Source: Parafrankia elaeagni (lineage in GTDB: Bacteria; Actinomycetota; Actinomycetes; Frankiales; Frankiaceae). Taken from it: 64,000 nucleotides of DNA. Shown here piece by piece: positions 1 through 9,600 of the stretch. The first letter of the stretch is position 1. Each line of letters begins with the position of its first letter. The stretch lies in NCBI RefSeq assembly GCF_000374165.1, contig NZ_KB893772.1, positions 140,445 to 204,444 on the forward strand. Reading direction: 5' to 3'. The notes under the pieces are model-generated. The model worked only from the letters and a program-made list of their open reading frames with translations, was not told the DNA's origin and ran no database searches. Both the position numbers and the translations under genes were made by a program.

Positions 1-872
1 CCAGCGACCTCATCGACGCCGACCGTTTCGGCGAGCGGCACGCCGAGATCGACGCCCGTACCACCGCGGAGCGGGCGGCCGCCGACCGCGGCTGGGCGTT
101 CGGCCATGTGATCGTCGACGAGGCGCAGGAGCTGTCGCCGATGGCCTGGCGGATGGTGATGCGCCGCTGTCCGAGCAGATCGATGACGCTGGTCGGCGAT
201 GTCGCGCAGACCGGCGACGCGGCCGGGACATCCTCGTGGGACCAGGTCCTCGCCCCGTATGTCGGGCAGCGGTTCGTCCTCGAGCGGCTGACCGTGAACT
301 ACCGCACCGGCGCCGAGATCATGGAGGTCGCCGGAGACGTCCTGGCGCTGCAGGGCCGAGGGCTGCGGGCACCGCGGTCGGTCCGCCGGTCGGGCCACGC
401 ACCGTGGCGTCTCGCCGTCACCGAGCAGGAGCTGGCTGCCCGCCTCGCCGACCTGGTCGCCGAGGAGCACAACGCCTGCGGCGGCGGGCGGCTCGCGGTG
501 ATCGTGCCGACGGCGCGCCGCGACCAGCTGACCGGCCTCGCGCGGGCGCTCACCGGTGGCGTGCCCGGCACCGTGTCCCGCGACGGAGCGGCGGGCGACG
601 AGGCGGCGGGGCCCGACCCGGAGCAGCCGGTGGTCGTCCTCACGGTGCGGGAGTCGAAGGGGCTGGAGTTCGACGCGGTGATCGTGGTGGAGCCCGAACG
701 GATCCTGGCCGAGTCCCCGCGGGGCGCCGGCGACCTGTACGTGGCGCTGACCCGGCCGACGAACCGGCTTGGCGTCGTTCATGTCGGCGAGCTGCCGGTC
801 GCGCTCGGGCGGCTGTGCCCTCGGCTGACGACGTCCGAGGAGGTGCCGATCGGTCCGTCCCAGGGCGGGTGA
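1..872 (+). CDS. helR: HelR/HelD-type RNA polymerase recycling ATPase, C-terminal part (cut by window edge)
   Basis: This is the 3' end of a UvrD-like SF1 ATPase; the reading frame is open from base 3 and the start lies before the window. The fragment begins just ahead of the Walker B stretch VIVDEAQELSPMAWRM. It continues through RRCPSRSMTLVGDVAQT, the ESKGLEFDAVIVVEP motif, and the last helicase motif LYVALTRPTNRLGVVH. The DEAQ-LS-M-WRM pattern with RRCP-RSMT is characteristic of actinobacterial HelR, a class of HelD proteins that remove stalled or rifamycin-bound RNA polymerase from DNA (known for the family, not shown here). The N-terminal prongs and Walker A are not in the window. An ordinary UvrD-like helicase is the alternative, but the VGD-AQT context favours HelR. 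The gene ends 124 bases before a convergent small HTH gene. Confidence 0.85.
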   Translation, partial: SDLIDADRFGERHAEIDARTTAERAAADRGWAFGHVIVDEAQELSPMAWRMVMRRCPSRSMTLVGDVAQTGDAAGTSSWDQVLAPYVGQRFVLERLTVNYRTGAEIMEVAGDVLALQGRGLRAPRSVRRSGHAPWRLAVTEQELAARLADLVAEEHNACGGGRLAVIVPTARRDQLTGLARALTGGVPGTVSRDGAAGDEAAGPDPEQPVVVLTVRESKGLEFDAVIVVEPERILAESPRGAGDLYVALTRPTNRLGVVHVGELPVALGRLCPRLTTSEEVPIGPSQGG

Positions 873-996
873 GAGTGCGCCCGCCCTGGGACGGAGGGGA
901 CAGTTCAAGATCAGATTTCACCATGGGCGGCCGTCAACAGCGTTGACTATCTTGTGCCGGAACGGGCCGGCGATCAGACGATCAGCTCACCGCCGA

Positions 997-1239
997 TCAC
1001 CCGCTTCGGGCGGTCGAGGCCAGCAGGCGGTGCCACCGGTCAGGCTCGAGGTTCAGCCACCGGTCGATGTCCTCGCGCCACCAGATACGGGTCCCGTTCC
1101 AGGCGGACGTCCGGTTCACGACCCCCGCGGCCGCGGGCGCCGCCGGATCACTGCGCAGACGGTGATCGACAGCCTGTCGGGTCACGCCCAGCGCACGGGC
1201 GATGTCACCCGACCCGACGAGCAGAGGGAGCTCATCCAC
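997..1239 (-). CDS. small helix-turn-helix DNA-binding protein (AlpA/excisionase-like)
   Basis: An 80-residue protein. It contains a predicted helix-turn-helix, GSGDIARALGVTRQAVDHRL (about residues 9-28), followed by a wing-like part with TRIWWREDIDRWLN (about residues 50-63). The layout of an HTH, a short tail with W or R residues and a DIDRWL-type helix is typical of MerR/AlpA-like or phage-type 'helix-turn-helix domain' proteins, which choose the operator and often act in mobile-element or local gene control. It is convergent with the HelR gene and divergent from the DUF3516 helicase gene. The target is unknown. It could be an orphan regulator or a leftover of an integrated element; no integrase is nearby. 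Confidence 0.7.
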   Translation of the reverse strand: MDELPLLVGSGDIARALGVTRQAVDHRLRSDPAAPAAAGVVNRTSAWNGTRIWWREDIDRWLNLEPDRWHRLLASTARSG

Positions 1240-1477
1240 CTCGCCGACGCTAACCGCACACCGGGCATCACCGACCGCCCGCGGACCCCGGTAGGTGGGG
1301 CGGGCGCCTCACGCCAGAACCAACGGACAACACACCGACACACACCTGCCCTGCTCACCCGCGGTCGCCGTGCCGCGCCGCGGGAGCTGTGACGACTCCG
1401 TCACGACACCACCCAGGAACCGCCGTGGGCGCCCCGCGCCCCGCGCAGCGGCGGCGTGCGGCACGATCGAGGACACC

Positions 1478-4180
1478 ATGACGTACCAGCCCCGGACCCA
1501 GCCCCAGACCCCGCCACCGAGCAGTCCCCGCGGTGAGCCCCGGCCCCAGGCCGAGCCACCGGCCGAGCCACCGGCAGCGCAGCCCCAGCAGCCGGCAGCC
1601 CCGACCCCGGGAGCCCCGGGAGCCCCGGGAGCCCCGGTGACGCTGACAGCGCGTCTGCCCGCCGGCGGGCCGGACCCGGAGGCGGACGCCGACGCCCTGT
1701 TCGACGCGTTCGGCGCCTGGGTGGTGGATCAGGGTCTGGAGCTCTACCCCGCGCAGACCGAGGCGCTCATCGAGGTGGTCAGCGGCTCGAACGTCATCCT
1801 GGCGACGCCGACCGGCAGCGGGAAGAGCCTGGTGGCCACCGGGGCGCACTTCGCGGCACTCGGCTGGGGCCGGCGCACCTTCTACACCGCGCCGATCAAG
1901 GCGCTGGTGTCGGAGAAGTTCTTCGCGCTGTGCGCCGTGTTCGGCGCCGCCAGCGTCGGGATGATGACCGGTGACGCCTCCGTCAACGAGGGGGCGCCGA
2001 TCATCTGCTGCACGGCCGAGATCCTCGCGAACATCGCGCTGCGTGACGGGGCCGCGGCGGACGTCGGCCAGGTCGTCATGGACGAGTTCCACTACTACGC
2101 CGACCCCGACCGGGGCTGGGCCTGGCAGGTGCCGCTCATCGAGCTGCCGCACACCCAGTTCCTGCTCATGTCGGCGACGCTGGGCGACGTCACCCGTTTC
2201 GAGGAGGACCTGACCCGGCGCACCGGGCGGCCGACGGCCGTCGTGCGTTCGGCGCAGCGACCGGTTCCGCTGTTCCACCGCTATGTGACCACCCCGCTAC
2301 ACGAGACGATCGAGGAGCTGCTCGAGACGCGGCAGGCCCCGATCTACGTCGTGCACTTCACCCAGGCCTCGGCGCTCGAGCGGGCGCAGTCGCTGATGAG
2401 CATCAACGTCTCCACCCGGGCGGAGAAGGACGCGATCGCGCAGATGATCGGCGGCTTCCGGTTCGCCTCCGGGTTCGGCAGGACGTTGTCGCGCCTGGTC
2501 CGGCACGGGATCGGGGTGCACCACGCGGGGATGCTGCCCAAGTACCGCCGGCTGGTGGAGCTGCTCGCGCAGGCGGGGCTGCTCAAGGTGATCTGCGGCA
2601 CCGACACCCTCGGAGTCGGCATCAACGTGCCGATCCGCACGGTCGTGTTCACCGCGCTGTCCAAGTACGACGGGACCCGCACCCGGATCCTGACCGCGCG
2701 GGAGTTCCACCAGATCGCCGGGCGGGCCGGCCGGGCGGGGTTCGACACGGTCGGCAACGTGGTCGTGCAGGCGCCCGAGCATGTGGTCGAGAACGAGAAG
2801 GCGCTGGCGAAGGCCGGTGACGATCCGAAGAAGCGGCGCAAGGTCGTGCGCCGCAAGCCGCCGGAGGGGTTCGTCTCCTGGGGCGTTCCCACGTTCGAAC
2901 GACTGGTCGGCGCCGAGCCGGAACCGCTGGTGTCCCAGTTCGCCGTGAGCCACTCGATGCTGCTCAACGTGGTCAACCGCCCCGGGGACGCGTTCACCGC
3001 GATGCGCCACCTGCTCACCGACAACCACGAGCCGCGCCCGGCGCAGCGCCGGCACATCCACCGCGCGATCGCGATCTACCGGGCGCTGCTGGCCGCCGGG
3101 GTGGTCGAGAAGCTCGACACTCCGGACGAGACCGGCCGCTCGGTGCGGCTCACCGTCGACCTGCAGCTCGACTTCGCGCTCAACCAGCCGCTGTCCCCGT
3201 TCGCGCTGGCCGCCATCGACCTGCTCGACCGCGACTCCCCCGCCTACGCGCTGGACGTCCTCAGCCTGCTCGAGTCGACGCTGGACAACCCGCGGCAGGT
3301 GCTGTCCGCGCAGCAGTTCCGCGCCCGCGGCGAGGCTGTCGCCGCGATGAAGGCCGACGGTGTCGAGTACGACCGGCGCATGGAGCTGCTGGAGGAGGTC
3401 ACCTGGCCCAAACCGCTCGACGAGCTGCTGCACGCCGCCCTGGCCACCTACCGGCGCGGCCACCCCTGGGTCGACGACTACGAGCTGGCGCCGAAGTCGG
3501 TGGCCCGCGACATGTTCGAACGGGCGATGACCTTCGCCGAGTACGTCGACTTCTACGGGCTGGCCCGCTCGGAGGGCCTGCTGCTGCGTTACCTGGCCGA
3601 CGCGTTCAAGGCGCTGCGCCAGACGGTGCCGGAGGAGGCACGCACCGAGGAGCTCGTCGACCTCACCGAATGGCTCGGGGAGCTCGTCCGCCAGGTCGAC
3701 TCCAGCCTGCTCGACGAGTGGGAGGCGCTGCGCGATCCCGAAGCCGGCGACGGAGCCGGCACCGGCGGTGGCCCGGGGGCCGCGGGCATGCTGGTGGAGC
3801 GGACCACCGCAGTCACCGCGAACACCCGCGCGTTCCGGGTGCTGGTACGCAACGCGCTGTTCCGGCGGGTGGAGCTGGCCGCGCTGCGCCGCTACGACCT
3901 GCTCGGTGAACTCGACGCCGAGGCCGGTTTCGACGCGCAGGCCTGGCGGGAGGCGCTGGAGCCCTACTTCGAGCTGTACACCGAGATCGGGACGGGGCCG
4001 GACGCCCGCGGACCGGGTCTGCTCATCGTCACGACCGCCGCGGACCGGTGGACGCTGCGGCAGATCTTCGACGATCCGGCGGGTGACCACGACTGGGGAA
4101 TCAGTGCCGAGGTCGACCTCGCCGCCTCGGACGAGGCGGGAACAGCCGTCGTGCGGGTCACCGCCGTCGACCAGCTCTGA
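1478..4180 (+). CDS. DEAD/DEAH-box RNA helicase of the Ski2-like DUF3516 family
   Basis: A 900-residue helicase. The start chosen is ATG 1478; the frame is open further upstream but is not protein-like there. Residues 1-70 are Pro/Ala/Gln-rich and probably disordered. Walker A TPTGSGKS lies at about 110-117, the DEVH-like box DEFH at about 202-205, SATLGD follows, and QIAGRAGRAGFD (motif VI) lies near 411. Spacing and motif VI match Ski2/Mtr4/HelY-type superfamily 2 helicases. The long C-terminal half corresponds to the DUF3516 domain found in actinobacteria. The expected role is ATP-driven unwinding of RNA or RNA-DNA in the cytoplasm; the substrate is not known. It is a single-gene transcription unit with no clear partner. 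Confidence 0.9.
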   Translation: MTYQPRTQPQTPPPSSPRGEPRPQAEPPAEPPAAQPQQPAAPTPGAPGAPGAPVTLTARLPAGGPDPEADADALFDAFGAWVVDQGLELYPAQTEALIEVVSGSNVILATPTGSGKSLVATGAHFAALGWGRRTFYTAPIKALVSEKFFALCAVFGAASVGMMTGDASVNEGAPIICCTAEILANIALRDGAAADVGQVVMDEFHYYADPDRGWAWQVPLIELPHTQFLLMSATLGDVTRFEEDLTRRTGRPTAVVRSAQRPVPLFHRYVTTPLHETIEELLETRQAPIYVVHFTQASALERAQSLMSINVSTRAEKDAIAQMIGGFRFASGFGRTLSRLVRHGIGVHHAGMLPKYRRLVELLAQAGLLKVICGTDTLGVGINVPIRTVVFTALSKYDGTRTRILTAREFHQIAGRAGRAGFDTVGNVVVQAPEHVVENEKALAKAGDDPKKRRKVVRRKPPEGFVSWGVPTFERLVGAEPEPLVSQFAVSHSMLLNVVNRPGDAFTAMRHLLTDNHEPRPAQRRHIHRAIAIYRALLAAGVVEKLDTPDETGRSVRLTVDLQLDFALNQPLSPFALAAIDLLDRDSPAYALDVLSLLESTLDNPRQVLSAQQFRARGEAVAAMKADGVEYDRRMELLEEVTWPKPLDELLHAALATYRRGHPWVDDYELAPKSVARDMFERAMTFAEYVDFYGLARSEGLLLRYLADAFKALRQTVPEEARTEELVDLTEWLGELVRQVDSSLLDEWEALRDPEAGDGAGTGGGPGAAGMLVERTTAVTANTRAFRVLVRNALFRRVELAALRRYDLLGELDAEAGFDAQAWREALEPYFELYTEIGTGPDARGPGLLIVTTAADRWTLRQIFDDPAGDHDWGISAEVDLAASDEAGTAVVRVTAVDQL

Positions 4181-4847
4181 TGCCGAACCGTATCGCGGCA
4201 AAGGCGGGCGGCGGCAAAGGCACAATGGGCATGGCACCGAAGTGTTCACACCCGTTCGGGCCGACCCGCAACCGGCACTTTCGGTCCAGCCCTCTCGCGT
4301 AGGTTCGGGAAAGGGCGCCAACGCGGTGCGGTGTGGCACGGTGACCGAACGACGCCGGGAGACGGGCCGACCGGACGGTGTGGCTTTCCCACGGGCGCCG
4401 GTCCGACCGGGCCGCCCATCGCCCACCGGCGTCCACCCACGACCAGGGGTGACGGCGGCAACGGCACCGGCGGCCGACAGCGGAGGCCACCGGCTGGTAT
4501 TTACCCACCTCCCACCGCCGACATTCCCATCCCAGAGACACCGGATTCACAACCACCGCGTGCCGCAATAGCGGATTCACCCACCTGGCGACGGCCATCG
4601 CGGTCCTGTATCAACGGAGAACGAACACAGGATCACCGCCACCCCCGCCCCGGCCGGTCGACGCGGAGCCGCGCCGGCCGGGGCGGACGGGTCCACCCCG
4701 GCCGGGGTGACGGCCGGGGCGACGGCGACCGTGACGGCCCTCGCCGACCGGCCGGCCCGGGCGGGCGCGTCCGGGCCACCCCATACACCTCCGCCCGATC
4801 ACAACCCTCACTGCGCGCGTTCGGCACCACGGTGCACAATGCGCCGA
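4181..4847. other. long intergenic stretch, no supported gene
   Basis: Several open frames cross this 667-base stretch on both strands, but all are Pro/Gly/Arg-rich, lack a convincing ribosome-binding site and show no recognisable motif. No tRNA, terminator hairpin with a T tract, or repeat array was seen. It separates the helicase gene from the leader of the GAF-LuxR gene. Confidence 0.4.
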
Positions 4848-5084
4848 TTGCCGGGACGAAGATCCCCTTGCTAGTCTCATTTCTCGGCAAGGAGATTTGT
4901 CTGTCGTAAAGGGCCGCGCCGACCCGGCTGCGCCGGCCCCTCGACACGGAACCGGTTTCCGTGGCCCACCTGCGTCCCCGGCCGCTTCAGGCGGCGGAAA
5001 CCGGGCAGGCCAGCAACACCTTTTGCCTGCTTTTCCGTTTTGTTTCGTTCTTAGTCCGCGAGACCCCCGGACGAGAGGAAGACG
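4848..5084 (+). promoter_or_regulatory. promoter and structured leader of the GAF-LuxR gene
   Basis: A plausible promoter TTGCCG (4848-4853), 18-base spacer, TAGTCT (4872-4877) precedes a leader of about 200 bases. The leader can form a hairpin CACGGAA/TTCCGTG (4945-4951 with 4957-4963). It can also form an overlapping alternative, GGTTTCCG (4954-4961) with CGGAAACC (4995-5002), so the two exclude each other. A third stem, GCAGGC (5005-5010) with GCCTGC (5025-5030), is followed at once by a T-rich run (5031-5050), like an intrinsic terminator. A reading frame from TTG 4897 ends in TGA 5086-5088, overlapping the ATG of the regulator as ATGA. Together this suggests attenuation control. Promoter and mechanism are inferred. 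Confidence 0.4.
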
Positions 5085-5933
5085 ATGACATCGGGCACTA
5101 CCGATGGCTGCTCGGTCGAGGCGATGCTGCCTCGGGCCGTCACCCGGCTGCGCGCCCGTACCGGCGCCGATCTGGCCTACGGCGGATCGGTCGATCCCCG
5201 CTCGCGCTACCTGACCATCAGCGCGCTTGACGGGAACCGCACGAACGCGTTGCGCGGGATGTCCCTGCCGCCGGGCCACGGCGTGGGCGGACGGGTCGTG
5301 GCCCTGGGCCGCCCCGTCGTGATCGACGCGGGCACCCGCCCGCGCTATACCGAGGACCAGCGCGACTGGGCCGTCCTGGGCGAGGACATCTCCTCGGTCG
5401 TCGCCGTGCCGGTGCGCGCCGGCGGCATCGTGCACGCGGTGCTGTACTGCGGTGTGCGGGCGGACAACCCCGTTCCGCCGGCCGCGGTGGAGACGGCGCT
5501 CGGTGTCGCGCGCCGCTTCGAGGCGCTGCTCGCCGAACGCGCGATGGCCGCCCGGCCCGACACCGCCGCGGCGACGCCGGGCGCCTCCCGGCTGCGGACG
5601 CTGTGCCGCGTCGACGCCGAACTGGAGGAGCTGACCTTCCAGACCAGCGACCAGGCACTGCGGGAGCGGATCATCGCGGTCCGCGACCTGCTGGAGGACC
5701 TGTTCCCCGACGCGGCGCCGCCCACCCGCGCGCAGCCGTTCGGCCTGTCACCGCGCGAGCTGGACGTCCTGCGGCTGGTCGCGGAGGGCATGTCCAACGC
5801 CGAGACGGCCCGCCGTCTCGCGGTCAGCCCGGAAACGGTGAAGGCCTACCTGCGCAGCATCATGAACAAGCTCGGCGTGCACAACCGGACCGCGGCGGTC
5901 AACGTCGCGCGCCGCTCCAGCCTGCTGCCGTGA
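5085..5933 (+). CDS. GAF-domain LuxR-family transcriptional regulator
   Basis: A 282-residue regulator starting at ATG 5085 behind AGAGGAAG. Residues about 10-150 form a GAF-like sensor (GHGVGGRVVALGRPVVID, SSVVAVPVRAGGIVHAVLYC), and residues about 220-280 form a LuxR-type HTH (LSPRELDVLRLVAEGMSNAE, then PETVKAYLRSIMNKLGVHNR). This GAF-plus-LuxR layout occurs in actinobacterial regulators that respond to small ligands or redox state; no ligand residues can be named here. The gene stands alone, has a structured leader and ends at a strong terminator. Targets are unknown. Confidence 0.88.
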   Translation: MTSGTTDGCSVEAMLPRAVTRLRARTGADLAYGGSVDPRSRYLTISALDGNRTNALRGMSLPPGHGVGGRVVALGRPVVIDAGTRPRYTEDQRDWAVLGEDISSVVAVPVRAGGIVHAVLYCGVRADNPVPPAAVETALGVARRFEALLAERAMAARPDTAAATPGASRLRTLCRVDAELEELTFQTSDQALRERIIAVRDLLEDLFPDAAPPTRAQPFGLSPRELDVLRLVAEGMSNAETARRLAVSPETVKAYLRSIMNKLGVHNRTAAVNVARRSSLLP

Positions 5934-5973
5934 GCACGGCAGCAGGCCGGCCATAACAGGTCCCGAAACAAAA

Positions 5974-6008
5974 ACCGGGTGCGGGCGAGATTCTCGCCCG
6001 CACCCGGT
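5974..6008 (+). terminator. intrinsic terminator after the LuxR gene (possibly bidirectional)
   Basis: A perfect inverted repeat of 17 bases (ACCGGGTGCGGGCGAGA and its complement) with a very short loop lies 41 bases after the LuxR stop. An A-rich stretch (ACAAAAA) precedes it and TGTCTTT follows, so it may work on both strands. Confidence 0.8.
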
Positions 6009-6074
6009 GTCTTTCACACGGCGCTGGTGCCCGTAACCTGCAGGACAAACGCCTTTCCCGCCCCGGGACGTCCT

Positions 6075-6455
6075 TCACCTGGGGCGGCTCGGCCTGGGGC
6101 AGAACGAACGCCCGACGGGGCGTCGGGCCGGGCCGGTGGCCGCGGGCCCCGGTGCCGGCAGGGCCAACGGCCCGGTGATCGCGGGGCTGCCCGCGCCGCC
6201 CGGCTCGCCGGCTGCTCCCTGCTCCTGGCCTGGTGGTGGTGCCTGACCGGGGCCGCCGCGGCGCGGCTGGGCGCCGGGGCGCGGCCGGTCCGTGTTGTCC
6301 GAGCCGGCCTCCTGGCCCCGCTGGGCATCGTCCGGACGGCCCGCCCGCTCCCCCGTACCACCCCCGTGCGGCTGGGCTCCGTACCGCGGCCGGGGACACC
6401 TCCCCCGATGCGACGGCGATCCGCCGCTGTTGTGCCGTTCGAACTTGTCTGCCAC
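6075..6455 (-). CDS. possible small hydrophilic protein, unknown function
   Basis: A 126-residue open frame with GTG start at 6455 behind a strong purine-rich site (GGAGGAGGGGGAG, ending about 7 bases from the start). The N-terminus (VADKFERHNSGG) is not typical of a chance GC-rich frame. The rest is rich in Gly, Pro, Arg and Gln and is probably disordered. No domain was recognised. It would be divergent from the MMPL transporter gene. It may be a false frame; support rests on the ribosome-binding site and the N-terminus. Confidence 0.3.
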   Translation of the reverse strand: MADKFERHNSGGSPSHRGRCPRPRYGAQPHGGGTGERAGRPDDAQRGQEAGSDNTDRPRPGAQPRRGGPGQAPPPGQEQGAAGEPGGAGSPAITGPLALPAPGPAATGPARRPVGRSFCPRPSRPR

Positions 6456-6608
6456 GACGAACTCCCCCTCCTCCGGATACCGACTGGCGTGACTCACGAC
6501 GTCATCGCGGTACTGGCGCCATCGGCGTGAACATTAAAGAGGTATTCGCGGCTTTGGTACCCCTCTCCGGGGGTAACACCAAATCTTTTGCACTTCTACG
6601 TTGAACTC

Positions 6609-9600
6609 ATGTCATTTCCCGTCGATGTCACGCGGCGGTTCAGGGGCTCGACGGGGCGCCCCGACAGCCACCGGTCACCCGCCCACGCGGGAACGGTCGG
6701 CGCGGCAGCGGAGGCATCGCCGCCACCGTTCCCCGTGCACACGCCGCCGTTCACCACGCACACGCCGCCGCCCGCCGCCGCCGCGCTGCCGGCGGCCACC
6801 GCGCTGCCCGCCGGCGGCGTCCGGCCGTCCGCGACCCTGACGGCCTTCGCCACCGGCCTGCCGGCAGCCACCACGCCGGTGCCTGCTCCGGATCCGGTGC
6901 ACGGTTCCGCCCGTCCCGGCTCCGCGCGGCGGGGTGTGTCCCGGCCTGGTGCGCGGGCCGGTGCCGCCCGCCCGGGGCCACGCCGAACGGACCGGAGCCA
7001 CGAACCGGCCGGGCGCACACCGGCCCAGCCCGGCAGCTCGGGCCGGTCCGGCCGGACCGGTCGGTCGAGGCGCTCGGGCGGCGGCGGCACCGTCGGCGAC
7101 GCGGGTGGCGGGGGTGGCGCGGCCTCCGGCAGCGCGGGCGACGCGGGCAGCGCCGGTTCCGGCAACGCGGGCAGCGCCGGGAACGCCGGGAACGCGGGGA
7201 ACTCGGGGCGGTCCGGCGGGGCGGGTGGGCCCGCCAGCGCGGCGGCGGGTGGGCGCGGCGGCCTGTTCGCCCTGCTCGCCCGACTGGCGGTCAACCGCCC
7301 GGGACGGGTCCTGACCATCACCGGGCTGCTGGTCATCTGTCTGCTGCCGTGGGCCGGCGGTGTCTTCGACCGGCTCTCGACCGGAGGCTTCTACGCCGCC
7401 GGTGACTCCGCCACTCATGCCGAGGCGCTGCTGGACGCCGAGTTCCCCGGCGCCCCGCCGAACGTGGCCATCATGGTCACCGCACCCGGCACCATCGAGG
7501 GGCCGACCGCGCGGCGGGTCGGTGAGAACCTCACCAGCCAGCTGCAGCGCGAGCCCGGGGTCAGCGGGGTGACCTCCTACTGGTCGCCGGACGCGCCGGC
7601 GGGCCTGCTGCGCTCCCAGGACGGGCGCAGCGCCCTGGTCCTGTTCCGGCTGACCGGCTCCGAGGACGCGATCGCGCGCCATGTGGCCGATCTGCACGAC
7701 CGCTACGCCCACGACGGGCCCGGGGTCACCGTCCGGTTCGGCGGGGCGCCGGCGGTGATGCTGGACGTCACCGAGCAGAGCCGCGCCGATCTGGAGCGGG
7801 CCGAGCTGGTGACCGCACCGCTGGTGCTCGGCGTCCTGCTGTTCGCCTTCGGCGGGACGGCCGCGGCGTTGCTGCCGGTGGTGGTCGGTGGCAGCGCGGT
7901 CATCGCCAGTCTCGCCCTGCTGCGGCTGCTCTCCGAGATGACCCACATCTCGGTGTTCTCGCTGAACCTGACCACCGCGCTCGGGTTCGCGCTGGCGGTG
8001 GACTACTGCCTGTTCATCCTCCGGAGGTTCCGTGAGGAGCGGGAGGCCGGGGTGCAGCGGGAGGCCGCCCTGCACACCAGTCTGCGCACCGCCGGGCGCA
8101 CCGTGCTGTTCTCCGGGCTGACGGTGGCCCTGTCGCTGACCGGCGCGCTGCTGTTCCCCCTGCCCTACCTGAAGTCCTACGCGTACGCGGGCATCGCGGT
8201 GGTGGTCACCTCGGAGCTCGCCGCGCTGCTGGTGCTCCCGGCGGCGATCATGCTGCTGGGCGAGCGGGTCGAGCGGAGCCGCCGCCGCGGCCTCGGTTTC
8301 GGCCGGCGCCGCGGCGGTGTCCGCCGGCGCCGCGAGCCGGGGGCGGTGTGGACGGCGGTCGCCCACCGGGCGATGGCACACCCGCTGCTGTTCGGCGGGG
8401 CGGCGGTGGCGCTGATGGTCGTCATGGCGCTGCCGCTGGGCGGCCTGCGGGTCGCCCTCGCCGACGACACCGTGCTGCCGACGACGGCCCACTCGCACGT
8501 GGTGAACGACGCGATGCGCGACGACTTCACGGTCTGTCTGCCCTGCCAGATCCCGGTCGTGGTCCCCGGGGTCGACGCCCGCGAGCCGGCCGTCGTGACC
8601 CAGCTGGGCGGGTACGCCGCCGCCCTGTCGGACGTCCCCGGCGTCGCCCGGGTCGACACCGTGGCCGGCAGCTTCACCGACGGGCGGATGATCGCGCCGG
8701 CGCCGGCCGGCGGCCAGCAGTTCGTCGGCACCCACGGTGGTGCCTGGCTGTCGCTGTGGCCGACCGAACCGGACCCGATCTCGACGGCGACGCAGCGCAC
8801 GGTCGGCCTGATCCGCGCCGTCCCGACGCCCTACCCGGTCGAGATCGGCGGCCTCGCGCCGCACCTGGTGGAGACCCGCGAGACCGTCATCCGCGGCCTG
8901 CCCGGCGCGATCGCCGTGGTGGTGACCGCGACGTTCGTGCTGCTGTTCCTGTTCACCGGCAGCCTGCTGCTGCCGCTGAAGGCGCTGCTGCTCAACGCGC
9001 TGAACCTGGCGGCGGTGATGGGCGTGATGGTGCTCGTCTTCCAGGACGGGCACCTGCAGTCGCTGGTCGGGCACTTCCAGGTCTCGGGGACGGTCGAGCT
9101 GACCAGCCCGGTCCTGATGTTCTGCGTCGCGTTCGGGCTCAGCATGGACTACGAGATCTTCCTGCTGGCCCGCATCCGGGAGGAGCACCTGCGCGGCGCC
9201 GGCAACCGGCGCGCCGTCGCCCGCGGCCTGGCCGCGACCGGCCCGCTGCTGACCTGCGCGGCGCTCGCCCTGATCGTCGTCATGATCGGCGTCGCGACGT
9301 CCCAGATCAGCATCATCAAGATGGTCGGGCTGGGTCTCGCGCTGGCGGTGCTCCTCGACGTGACCGTGATCCGCGCGGTGCTGGTCCCCGCCTTCATGGC
9401 CCTCGCCGGCCGCTACAACTGGTGGGCGCCGACGCCGTTGCGTCTCCTCCACGAGCGCCTCGGCCTGCGCGAGGGTGTCGAGCCCGGCGAGTTCGGTGGG
9501 CCGGACGGGCTCGGCACCGCCGGGGCACCGGACGGGCTGGCCGTCCCCCGCGGGGTGTTCCCCGCGGTCCTGCCGGCCGTCCTGCCCACCCGGGGGACCG

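Noticed and set aside
2297-4426. Long minus-strand open frame opposite the DUF3516 helicase
   Set aside because: High GC leaves long stop-free frames opposite real genes; the translation is Arg/Gly/His-rich without motifs, while the plus strand has complete helicase motifs.
4331-4909. Plus-strand open frame of 192 codons in the gap after the helicase
   Set aside because: Pro/Arg/Gly-rich text without motif or ribosome-binding site, and composition typical of chance frames.
6675-9452. 925-codon minus-strand open frame opposite the MMPL gene
   Set aside because: Low-complexity Gln/Arg/His/Gly text, no domain or start site; the plus strand encodes clear membrane segments.
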